NCBI GenBank assembly: GCA_002914805.1
Contig: JXTB01000102.1
Location: 684,808 to 748,807 of the forward strand
Direction: 5' to 3'
Length of the DNA: 64,000 nucleotides
Source: Parasponia andersonii
Lineage: Eukaryota; Streptophyta; Magnoliopsida; Rosales; Cannabaceae
In this document: one piece after another, positions 12,239-22,884 of the stretch
Position numbering within the stretch: the stretch's first letter is position 1
How the letters are laid out: each line of letters begins with the position of its first letter
Position numbers and translations under genes: made by a program
Notes under the pieces: generated by a model
What the model was told of the DNA's origin: nothing
Seen by the model: only the letters and a program-made list of their open reading frames with translations
Databases searched by the model: none

Positions 12239-13404
12239 CAATACTCCCAAAAAGGAAAAGGATCTGAATTACTTATGGAAGAAGCTCATTTATTTAATGC
12301 CTATATTATACGGTCCTGAACCTGATGAACACTCCCATAACTTAGGCTTGACATTAGGCATCATGGTTGTGGTTCTAAGCAACCCATCCTCATATTTCAA
12401 CAACTTTGCAAATCCCCATCCCAAGAAGTAATGTAGTACGGGGAATTTTTTTGCGAATGCACTTATAGACCAAGGATTATGTTTTCCATTTTTGATATCA
12501 AGCATCATATTTGTGTCTCCTCTGAAAAAAAAAAAAAAAAGAAAACAAAAAAGGAAACCATCATACATGTGCCAATCACATAGACAACCCTTAATGGGAC
12601 TTAGATTGTTTGTCTATTTTTATCTTGTCTTGTAATAGGCATAAAACTCAATAAAATTTGAACTCGATACCTTAAAATAGAAAAAAAATCCACTAATGGA
12701 TATTTATTTTTTCACTTTTCTTAAAAATGGAAACAAACTTAATTAGGTGATGTATATAAAATAATCTAATAAATATGGAATAAGACAAACAAAAAAGATA
12801 AATTATCATCTTCCTTCAATCACGTTTTTTTTTAAATAGGATTTAACTAATGACTACTACTTATTACAAAGGTAAAGAAAAATAACTTACACACCTGTCA
12901 CCATTAAGGTTTGAATCTCTGACTCCTCTTCCCCTAAATTCACATACACATCTCTCAAACATTAAACCAAGTCCCCTCAACTATGATAATTAAGAGTCTG
13001 TCTTGCTCATATTTTAAATAGGGAGAAAAAAAGGTATGTTGCTCATAGTTCAAATAAGAAAATCAAGAGTATAGAACATAACTTCTAACTAATCACACTT
13101 TCTTCCAAAGTGAAAAGTATTTAACTCAAATGTAATTTACTCTCTCCAAGCCAAAAAAATATAGAAGTGAGATTTAATTTGATTTCTTATTCATTGATTG
13201 GTTTTTTAGCTTTTCAAATTAGTAATAGTTTTGTAATTATACTTATATATTCCACAAAACTTTTACCTAAAGAATAGTAAACCATGTTGAAAATGATACA
13301 TTGTTATAAACAAAATGTTACCCTATATTATTTTCATGGTTTAAAATGATACATTGTTATAATCAAAATGTTACCCTATGTTACAACGAAAATAATGTGA
13401 TAAT
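12239..13404. other. Gene-free AT-rich stretch
   Basis: No coding region or RNA gene is seen. It includes poly-A and poly-T runs and the short tandem duplication at 13290-13379. Confidence 0.5.
13290..13379 (+). repeat. Two-copy tandem repeat, period about 53 bp
   Basis: The segment AAAATGATACATTGTTATAA followed by ACAAAATGTTACCCTAT occurs at 13290-13326 and again at 13343-13379 with one substitution. Confidence 0.75.
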
Positions 13405-14020
13405 TAGAGGTGTCAAAATAGACAAGTTAGTCCGGCCCAAAATTTTAAAATATAGCTCAACCCAACCTATAGGCTCACCGGGTCTAACCCGAAACGGGCC
13501 AAAACAGCCTAGCCCGTGCCGTCCTATTCTTAGCTTAATTATAAAAATAACTAAAAAATGAGATTATTATTTGTATAAGTAGTTAAAAATATTATAAATT
13601 TATGAAAAAATAAATAATTTATTTTTTTCCTATTGATAAAAATTTAAAAATAATTAAATAAGCTAAAAATATATAAGTAGAATAGTTGATAAAAAAAGTT
13701 TAAGTATTGGAAAATTATTTAGAATTAGATTGAAATTTGAAAGTGTAAAAAAAAGAGTGAAAGAATGTATATTTATAAGTATTGGAAAAAATTTGTATTT
13801 CAAAAAATTTTAAAAAATAAAAATAAATTATTTTTGACTGGCCGGACCGAATCGACCTATGCGGACTAAATTAGCGGAGCGGGACAATCCAACCTAACAA
13901 ACCTAGGCATATAGTCTAGCCCGACCCTAATCTAAAGTCGGGTCGAGCCAGGCTAAGTTGCAAACCACAATGATAGACTGCAAACCGATCCGTTTGGCTC
14001 ACCTCATATTGACGCTCGTA
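13405..14020. mobile_element. hAT-like non-autonomous element
   Basis: The left end reads TAGAGGTGTCAAAATAGAC and the right end, reversed, reads TACGAGCGTCAATATGAGG, an imperfect terminal inverted repeat. Both ends carry GC-rich subterminal blocks of GGCCC/GGGTC type (13426-13530 and 13840-13990), while the middle is AT-rich and non-coding. Repeats with TAGxGGTGTCAAAA ends and GGGCC-rich flanks are common hAT-type non-autonomous elements in plants. No clear 8-bp duplication was found, so the class is tentative. Confidence 0.45.
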
Positions 14021-15959
14021 ATATATATCTATATTTCATAAGCACAATGTTAATGAATAGTAAATAGGACTATTACTATTTAATTAACATTTAACGCCCT
14101 CGTTAATTATAACTTAACCACAAAAATAGTAATACCACGAGCATCTCTCTCTAGTGGACCCCTACTTTGGCTTCGTTAAGTGGGGCACCAAAATGCTATA
14201 AATAAGGACAAAATCAAAATATTTATTATTAAAAAAAGGGACAAAATCAAAAAATAAAATAAAAACAGGTGGGCAGTTGAATCACAGCCGTCCGTGTATT
14301 GGTGATGGACGGCTCCGATTTTCCAATCGGCGGGTGAGTTTGGCGCTAGAAGCAACCAGTGACGTTGAGAGGCGAAATACATGGTTAAGCAAGTGTCATG
14401 CTGGACAAATGAACGTACAGACACACATACAGCCTTATCAATTATCATGATCAGCACTCAGAGACACGTTTTGCTGAGATTACACATATAAATTAAATAA
14501 ACAAATTATCTATATAAATATTCATAGACAGCTCATTTTTTGATTAATTTAACCAAATGGGCATTCGTAAGCGTCCACGAAAGGTTGTATGATATTGAAA
14601 TTTTAATGGAGGTCACTTCTCATGGGTCATGCCCTTAAAATTATATTTAGTTAAAAAAAATAGCTGTTTTGATTGCATATTAAATATTAATTATTAAACT
14701 ATGGACTGCTTCACATGGGGAAGGATGCTTGAGAGGATTCTCTTTGTGGGAATTGGAGACTAAAAACCCTTGTAGAGGAAGTGCTCAGAGAATCCCAGTT
14801 TAATTTTGTACTCTTGTGGAGAGTTAATGTAGAGAAGAGGAATTGAACAAAGTAATAGTAATAATACTAGTATTAGTTTGTCATGCAAGAAGGTGGGGCA
14901 AGTGTTTTGTCTTAATGCCCCAATCAAAATAAAGATTCAGCTGTAGTGTAGTACTAAACAAATACAATAGGGGTTTTCATTTTTTATTTTATTTTATATG
15001 TTATGGTATGGACCACTGAAAATCTTAGTGAGTTTTTTTAAGAAAGAGTGTTTAGGCCTATAGAGTCGGGGGGCCATTGGGGTCAGGTTCTTGGACATAG
15101 AAAATTACCAACATGACCAACTTGGAAAAATAATATATATTTTGTTTTGGGGGGTTTTGATGCTTTAATGGGAATATTGGAATTCCGTTACTGCTATTTA
15201 GGCCCTACATATATAGGTTAATAGCCCTTGATGAGAAGTGTCATCCTTTTGAATTCCAATCACCTCATGTGAAGAATTTCATTAATTAAGCTTGAATTAG
15301 ATTAGATTAATTTATATTAGATTAGGTTTCTAAGTTTCAAACATTACTCGGTTTTCCACCAACCAACAATAGTAGTGAGAGAGTGGTAAGGTTCACATGT
15401 GACAAGAGAGCTGAGAGAAGCACGACACAATGATATCTGAGGACTGAAACAGTGTGTAAGAAAGGGAATGGATGAAAAGAATAAGAAAATAGTGAAAGGA
15501 TATGGTTAAGCTATCACCAATTAATGGTCTTTTAAAGAATTCCAAAGGCAAAAGACAAAATACCGTAAGGTGGCCTTAGAAAGTTGGGGAAGAGAGAGAG
15601 AGGTCACTAACCCTTTGATAGATTCTCAAAGCGTCTCATCAAACATGTATATGAATGAGAGGTCGGTGTGATTCCCTCAATGATCGTTGGTCCATTGAAA
15701 ACTTGATTACTACCAATTACTAATCAAAAAGCCACCACCCCTCCCCCACACCATTCCCACAAACATTGTTTTCATGTAATATTTTATCATTTTTTGGTAT
15801 ATAGATTTATATTTTAATAGTTTAAAATTTCCAAAATTCCATGATAATGTTACAAAGTATAGAAAATTTACTATACCGACAACTACATACAATTTATTAC
15901 GTTAAAAAAAAAATAAAAGACACTATCAATAAAGATCTCTTGCCACAAAATGGCCTTTT
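14021..15959. other. Gene-free stretch with mixed composition
   Basis: No credible gene is visible. A patch at about 14260-14480 is less AT-rich than its surroundings (palindromic AGCCGTCCGTG...GGACGGCT; an upstream CTATAAATAAGG at 14197). 14700-15680 looks like single-copy intergenic sequence, without long open frames or domains. Confidence 0.45.
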
Positions 15960-16345
15960 ATTCATTTTTTGATATATAATTTATCTGTAAGTATTGTACA
16001 TTGGTATAACTTCGATATATCAAGCATACTACTTTGTCGGGTCATCTCTATAACTTCGATTATTAGGGGATATTATATTGATCCTATGATTATATTTTGG
16101 GTTTTAGTAAATATCTATTTGTCAAATATTATAGTAAAATGTCCAGTATATATATTTATGTACCAAGTATTAAATTTTATATATTAAATATAAAAATTAT
16201 ATACTCAATATATTTCAGTATAGTAATTAAAATTAGTAGATAAACATATCTACCAAGTGTAAAAATATATATATCTAGATATTTAGCTATAAAATTTTAA
16301 AAAATAGACATTTACTTAATTATTTTTAAAATATTGATTATCTAC
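15960..16345 (+). repeat. Dispersed MITE-like repeat, copy 3
   Basis: It shares 'catatctaccaagtgtaaaa' and 'tatttagctataaaatttta' with the repeat at 1516-1730 in the same orientation, and with 4690-4925 inverted. It is longer than copy 1, with several internal copies of the GTATATxxTTTTATA motif. Confidence 0.4.
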
Positions 16346-16365
16346 CTAAATTTCTCTATTATATT

Positions 16366-16660
16366 GGAGATAAGTACTAATAATTACTTTCTTCTCATTT
16401 TCTCTTTATCCTTATTTTATTTTTCAATTCAGGGACAACACTTCTAAGAATCTAAATTTTATTTTTCTAGTTAATTCTTGAGTTAATACCCTTGAATCTA
16501 AAACTAATTTTATTTTTCTTATCTATTCTTGGGTTAACACCTTGAATCCGATTTTATTTTTCTTGTTTATATATGAGAAAATACCATTGAATCCAATTTC
16601 TTTCTCTTCTTTATCAATTCCTGATCAGACGCTCTTGAATCTAATTTTATTTATTTATTC
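16366..16660 (+). repeat. LTR fragment plus minisatellite array, left arm
   Basis: 16366-16395 resembles the first 30 bases of the LTR-like unit at 16777 (ATATTGGAGATAAGTACTAA). From about 16435 a repeat of roughly 40-60 bases, built on TTCTTGGGTTAACACC, CTTGAATC and TAATTTTATTTTTCT, occurs about four times. The same array is present in inverted orientation at 17768-18035. Confidence 0.6.
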
Positions 16661-16776
16661 TTCTCCACCACTCTACGATTTTTTCGATAACAGGCACATT
16701 GTTCTTCAGCATCATATCCTACCTTCCTCTCAAGTTTGAGATTGGATCTCTTGCGGAGCTCTATTTTGCAGGGGCA

Positions 16777-17098
16777 TATTGGAAATAATTACTAATAATA
16801 TTTATTTATTATTAGAATTATCTACTTATTTATTTTCGAATATTCTTTATTTATGTAATTATCTAGTTACCTATATTTATTTATCTTGTATTTTATATTT
16901 TGAGTAGTTACCTTATCTCTTATAATATTCTAGAAGAATGTCCTCTCATATAACTTGTATAAATATTCATATAATCAACAAGAACAATGAGCCAAAATTC
17001 ATTATTCCATTTATCAGAACAAAAAAATCATGGGCCTCTCTCTCCTCCTCCTCTCCTTTAAATTTCGTTTGTTCCTTTTCTAAAAAAAAACGTAGCCA
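16777..17098 (+). repeat. Copia-like LTR sequence, left inverted arm
   Basis: It starts TATTGGAAATAATTACTAAT right after a purine-rich GCAGGGGCA tract (16768-16776), which looks like a polypurine tract next to an LTR. Inside are TGAGTAGTTACCTTATCTC and a promoter-like CTTGTATAAATATTC. The sequence matches 18090-18406 in reverse complement. No internal protein-coding region is preserved, so assignment to copia rests on LTR style only. Confidence 0.5.
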
Positions 17099-17767
17099 AT
17101 CAACCATTCATCTCCTCCGGTCAACTAAAAACCCCATATTTCGCCCAGAGATCAATTCCCTTCCTTCATCACCTTGTCTTATCGAATGAAGTAGGCTCCC
17201 GCTCGATTGGATAATTACTCTCATCATCTTTACCACGTCCTAGAATCTAATTTTATTTATTGAAGATAATAAAATCATTATTTGGTCTGAATTGATTTTA
17301 TTTATTCGAGATAATAAACTTGGAAGAATCTTGCTCTCATTGATTTGACATCCCTTTTGTGTCCTAAAAGAATAGCAATCTAAGATTTTTTTTAACCTAA
17401 ACGTAAAATCTAGAAACCTAGGATATGTTTTTTTTGGTTTTCAAACACCAAAACGACTATAGTTTTTTTTTTTTTTCTATTTATTGTACCTAAATCTAAA
17501 ACCTAAAATAATAAATAAACAAAATATAAAAAAATGTAACCCCTATTTTGTTTTTTTTTTAATATTTAAACTTAAACTTAAAACCCTAAAACATAAATGT
17601 AAGACCTTTTTTTTTCTTTCTTACTTTTAAGAAAAAAACTAAAACAAATAAACATGACTTCTTTTTTCACTAAAAAAAATAAAAAATAAAAAAAACGGGA
17701 TTAGGGCGATGAGGATGAGGGGAGGATATGAGTGATAGGGAGACATTGCCATCACACTAAAACTAAA

Positions 17768-18035
17768 GTTTTAGTATTTTAGAATCAAGGGTATTTTCCC
17801 AGGATTGAACAGGGAAAAGAAAAACTGGATTCTAGAGTGTTAATCCATGAATAGACAGAAAAAAGTAAAATTTGGATTCAAGAGTGTTAGCCCAGGAATA
17901 GATAAGAAACATAATATTAGATTTGGATTCAAGAGTGTTAACATAGGAATGGATGAAAAAAATAAAATTAGTTTTAGATTCAAGGGTATTAACACAAAAT
18001 TGACAAAAAAAAATAAAATTTGGATTTTAGGGTGT
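17768..18035 (-). repeat. Minisatellite array, right arm
   Basis: About five diverged units of GATTCAAGAGTGTTAAC, CCAGGAAT and AGATAAGAAA type lie head to tail. Reverse complemented, they match the array at 16435-16660. A 113-residue open frame across this array is a by-product of the repeat period and shows the repeat in its translation (FGFKSVSPGID, FGFKSVNIGMD). Confidence 0.65.
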
Positions 18036-18089
18036 GTTCGAGAAAAATCTGGGATTTTCGGTCAGTTAGAAGGAAATGATGGTCGACAC

Positions 18090-18406
18090 GTTCCACAATT
18101 TTTTTTTAAAGATAAGGAACTAACGAAATTAAAGGAGAGAAAGAGAGAAGGGGGTGGCTCAGATGTTTTGGCTCAGAATAATGAATAATAATTTTAGCTC
18201 ATTGTTCTCATTAATTGTACGAATATTTATACAAGTTACAAAAGATGACATTTCTTTAGAATATTCTAAGAGAGATAAGGTAACTACTCAAAATACAAAT
18301 ATAAAATAATTACAGGTAACTAGATATACATAAATAAAGAATATTCTCAAATAATAATTAAATAATTCTAATAATAAATAATAATTGTTCGTAATTATCT
18401 CCAATA
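18090..18406 (-). repeat. Copia-like LTR sequence, right inverted arm
   Basis: The reverse complement starts TATTGGAGATAATTAC at 18406 and follows 16777-17098 through the TGAGTAGTTACCTTATCTC block and the CTTGTATAAATATTC promoter-like block. The two arms plus arrays form a large inverted repeat around about 0.7 kb of non-coding DNA. Confidence 0.55.
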
Positions 18407-19270
18407 TATTATTCCGTTGGGAAGGAAAATCCCTATGATTGGATTTTCTTCTTTTTTTGTTATTTTTATTTTGTTTAATAATTATCTTTTTTTGTAAAGT
18501 AGTTATCATAGACTTAGATATGTGATTATTTTGTCCCACTTTTTGTGTGGGTTTACTTTCATATTTGAAAAAATCAATACCTAAAATCGATCTGTGTAAA
18601 GAATCTATCATTGTATCTTTTAGAAGAGCAAACTTAGATGATGGAGAGTGTTGTTCAAAGAATCAAACAATATTAACTTAACATCTCTCGTCTATAGAGT
18701 CAAAAAAATTGATAACCATTCAAAGACTCATTGATTCTATTGAATATATTGTTAGGATATAAAGGTCTTAATCTTACTCACTCTTATTTTGAAGATAATA
18801 AATATTTAATTTAGTACTAATGATCAATTTGAGTGTGTAGTGAGATGGTTTTAAAGCTATAACTCAAGTTGATCAATGAATCAAACTTGAAGATGCATGC
18901 ATATTGGAATTAATAGAATCAAGCTTAAAGATAGATAATCAAGATATAAGATTATACTTAAATATGGTATATTTCATACTTAGTCTTATACTTTATTTAC
19001 TTCATTATACATAGATTCTCTTTACATCGACTCATGCTTTTAAAAGAATTTTCAAACTATCTTAAGCTTAAAATGATTATTTTATATTAGAAATTTGAAA
19101 ATAGATATAATGAACTTTTGATAGCCAAAGATTCTTTTCAAATTAATTTTTCATGTATTAAAGGTTCAAAATAACTTTAGAAGTCTTAATTTGAAAAATG
19201 CTTGAAAATCTGTTAGAATTTGAAAAAAAGCCAACAATCATTTAAGAATTTGAAAATAAAAAAAAATGGG

Positions 19271-19337
19271 TTTGGTCGACCAAAATAGTTTTTGGTCAAC
19301 CAACAATGATTTTGGTCGACCAAAGCTTGTCGACCAC
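19271..19337. repeat. Cluster of GGTCGACC palindromes
   Basis: TTTGGTCGACCAAA occurs exactly at 19271-19284 and 19311-19324, with a variant TTTGGTCAACCAA between them and TGTCGACCAC after. Such palindromes are typical of Sirevirus-like LTRs, where they lie upstream of the promoter. Confidence 0.8.
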
Positions 19338-19610
19338 TTTTCAAATCAGTAGCCAGAAATAACCGTTGTAGTTGAGCTGATGTGTCAAACTCTAAGAGCT
19401 ATATTTTTTGTCGACTAAATTTTGGCAGAAAATTAATAACAATTATAAACAGCTAGTTTTCTTAGATGTCTATATATAGAGCCTTATTTGATGCCATTTA
19501 ACAATTGAGTATAAAACTAAATTAATATTCATCTACTCTCAAAGTGTCTTAGCATATTTTTACATCAGTTATACTTTTAAATCATATTGAGCCAATCTTA
19601 GAATATCTAT

Positions 19611-22167
19611 TATCATGACCCAAACCCCCGGACAGTGGTAGAAAGGAAATTTTGTTAAAATTGGAAATTCCTTAATTTATAAAGAAAAAGTTTTAAGTGT
19701 TTTGAATTTTTAAAATAGTGCGAAAAATAAAAATATTTAGAATTCTAACTAATGAACCTATCCCATAGTTTACAGTCACCAATATACATAGACTGAATAA
19801 TTTAGAAAAAAAAAATCAAATAGTTAATCGAGCATCATCAATCATACCTCAACATTAGACTAGTATGATATATATAGTTTACAGACATATTCAAAATAGC
19901 ATAATCCATTTATTTAACAAGACATAGACAAAAGTCTTAAATCTATACTCCTAGTATTACCAAGTCACGAACTACAAATAAAAGATAGCTTCTTAATCCG
20001 CTTGTTAGTTGTCAATGTCACACTAGACACCACCTATAGAAAAAGTATGGGGGTGAGCATAAAATGCCCAATAAGTTACCGAATTATCATTTTTGGAAAA
20101 GCATTTGACAATTCTCAAAAAATCTGCACGATTAATAGTACTGGAAAGCATTTTTATAAATATTAAGTATTCAAAACATAAATAGAAAACTATTATAGAA
20201 AGTCATGCTAGAGACCAAAACCAGATATCAACATTAAATATATTGAAATTCATAATAAAAAAGTATAATGCACATCACATAAATCAATATGTCACATGAG
20301 TTCTTATCCTCTTATCACGACTAGAGCAACCTATACTACATATATTGAGTACTCCTTGCCTAACATCTATCTCTGAAAATTGGAGGGACGCCCATGTGTC
20401 TAATCCTATCGAGTCGGAGGGGCACCGAATACCTACATCTACCGAGTGGAGATAGTCAGAAAACAAACCCTACGCATTTTTACGCGCTCTTACTGAAGGC
20501 GGGTGTACTAGTCTACCTACTATAATACCGTGATGCCTAAGATGACTCTCATGCATGATTATATGAAATATGCAATATGTGAAGTCTCAAATAACCATGC
20601 AGTGGTTTAACATTCTAAACATACTCCGATTGTTAAATAGAAATCCATTTTATACTTAAAAATCCAAAAGTATAGTTCCTATGGTTTAACCAAATCCTAA
20701 GTTTAAAACTTGTACAGAATCATACGTAAAATATTAAGAGCAAACCATAATGTTTTGAAAATTCACAGTCCATTAAAATAATTATTCAAATAATTTAATT
20801 TAATAAAATTATAAAATTTTATTTTTCAAAATAAATTCTAATTTTTAATGAAAAATAATAGAAAACAAGGAAATTGAATCCTTTACCTCAAAATAGTAAT
20901 TGTGTTGAGCTAACGACACTAGAAAATTCCTTTATTGATCAACTAGTTGTTTAGACGATCGTCTCTAGATCCCGACATATTCACTCGAAGAAGTGAATTT
21001 TCAAACGGGGCCTCAAATTGAGAAACAGAGGTCACCACTGAATTCAGAACACCCAAAAACGTTGAGTTAGATATAAATTTTGTCGAAAACGGGTTCTGGT
21101 GCGAAACTGGCCCGTGGCACGCAAAATGGTGCAATTCATGAGTTATTTTTTCAATTTTCGTGGCACTTTAGGATATAGTGATATTTTATATTAAAATTCA
21201 TATCCCAACCTCACTAAGTCCGAATTCGAAATCATAACTCAATTTCGAAATCCCTAGCATTAAATAGGCTCAAAAACCTGAAAATTATATAAATATCACT
21301 TTTAAAAATAATTAGAAAAATACCACTTTTCCAATTCAATAATTAACGATCTTCTGGTTACTGTTTTAACGCTTCAAAATTATGAAATTTCATGTTTCAA
21401 TCTTCTCTTTCACGTGGTATAATTTTCTCAGGCAAAATAACTCAATTCTAAAATAATTACGAAAATACCACAAAAATTTAATATTATAAAATTGCTACAA
21501 TAGACAACTTCTCATCGAAGCTGAGTTAGAAGCCGTGGGTGGTCGAAAATGAAAGCTAGTATGGAGACGAGTTAAACAACAGTGACGACGAGTTGATCGG
21601 ATGTCGGAGGAAGAAACTACGGGCGAAAAACTGTTCTGGTGGTGTGATCTTTGAATGGCCATAGTTTCGGCGAGGGGTAGTGTTCCATGGCAGGGTTGGC
21701 TGGCACTTGATCGTCGGTGCCTCCTGGTCACGACAAGCTGACATGTCAACTGCTGGGTTGGCGGTGAGCTCTCAGGTGAAAAATAACCAAGGTTGGGTTT
21801 GAAGGACTTCTGCGGAAAAGAAGAAGAAAAATGGGGATTTAAATACAATTTTTAAAAACTGTTATAGTGGGACACATGGCGTAATCTGATTTGACCAAAA
21901 ATCTTCTTAAAATTCCACTTTGACCACAAATTTTAAAAAGATTCCAAATTTTAAAAAGATTCTTTCACTTTAATCCCTCATTAATTATATTTAGATCCTC
22001 GAATTTTAATTTCTCTTGCATTTTGGCTCCAACGTACTTTAACCCTATTTTGTCTAGATTTAACTCTAATATTTTAAGATCAAATATTTTAGATTTTTAT
22101 TTAAATAAGTCCGAAAATAAAAAAAATATTAAAATGCCCTTGAATCAAAATAATTTAGGATTTTACA
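19611..22167 (-). mobile_element. Chromovirus-type (Tekay/Del-like) solo LTR, nested
   Basis: On the minus strand it starts TGTAAAATCCTAAATTATTT at 22167 and ends GGTCATGATA at 19611 (terminal CA decayed to TA). The layout matches the LTRs at 37385-39723 and 61422-63856: a start of TGTAAAA(A/T/C)CC, a GC-rich block a few hundred bases in (21850-21500 here), and an AAGCATTTTATGCTCA block about 0.45 kb before the end. Flanks read TCTAT and TTTAT, a 5-bp duplication with one mismatch. It interrupts the Sirevirus-like LTR and is therefore younger than it. Confidence 0.65.
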
Positions 22168-22289
22168 TTTATTGTGCATTATTTTTAAATCTCTTAAGCC
22201 AAAATTATATTCATTGCTTTTGTGAGGAGCATTCTTGAGTGTGTTCGCTATTGATTATTGTAAAACTATTTGAGTTGAAGTAATATTGG

Positions 22290-22475
22290 CACCAAAATTA
22301 TAAATAACTTGTGCATAGATGAGATTGACACCAGAATCTAAATAACCTAATTTAGGTGAGGTTATCACCGGAGTCTAAATAACCTGAGTATAGGTGAGGT
22401 TGTCACCAGAGTCTAAATAACTCATGTATTGGTAAAGTTGGCACTAGAGTCTAAACAATCTGTGGTTAGGTACGA
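22290..22475 (+). repeat. Five-unit 38-bp tandem repeat
   Basis: Units of CACC(A/G)GAGTCTAAATAACC then TxAGTATAGGTGAGGTTGT follow one another at 22290, 22330, 22367, 22405 and 22443 (starts approximate), with growing divergence at the ends. The array lies in the 3' half of the Sirevirus-like LTR. Confidence 0.75.
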
Positions 22476-22884
22476 TAGAGCTGGATTCAAGATTATTGTA
22501 AAGGTGTAGATGTGCCTAAAAAGAATTAACTCAATTTATACAAGAGTCGATCAAGCTCATAATCTTGATCCGATAATGGAAAACTCAAATCAAGTTGTCG
22601 AGGACCGGGAACATAGACAAACCATCGTGTTCGTCAAATCTCGTAAAAACTAAGTTTGCATTTCCTTTATCATTACACTCTTTACTTTATTACAAGTTAT
22701 TTGATTGAGTGTTTGATATATAATATACTTAATTTGCTTGATATTGTTGTTATATGCTTGGTGTGATTGTTCGTTTAGTTTCAAAGTTAAAAATAGTGGC
22801 ATATGATTTTGCATAGTTGAAATCTTTTTTTTAAAACTCAATTCATCCCATCTCTTGAGTTGTCAATCTTGGGTTAACATATAT

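Larger units (their letters stand above)
18750..22879 (+). mobile_element. Sirevirus-like (Ty1/copia) solo LTR, interrupted
   Basis: It begins TGTTAGGATATAAAGG and ends TCAATCTTGGGTTAACA. Both ends are flanked by TATAT (18745-18749 and 22880-22884), a 5-bp target-site duplication, though a low-complexity one. Sirevirus-type LTR traits are visible: GGTCGACC palindromes (19273-19322), an array of 38-bp repeats near 22.3-22.5 kb, and a GTTGTCGAGGACCGGGAACATAG-like 3' part. No internal domain is present, so it is a solo LTR made by recombination between LTRs. Removing the nested element at 19611-22167 gives an LTR of about 1.6 kb. Confidence 0.65.

Noticed and set aside
14730..14800. Possible hairpin GGATTCTCT / AGAGAATCC
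   Set aside because: Nine-base arms with a long loop are expected by chance at this scale; no supporting context.
17847..18188. 113-residue open frame with repeated FGFKSV motif
   Set aside because: The translation repeats because the DNA is a minisatellite; the inverted array on the left has no equivalent protein.
21495..21848. 117-residue minus-strand open frame
   Set aside because: It falls in the GC-rich block of the nested LTR; no similarity to a known domain.
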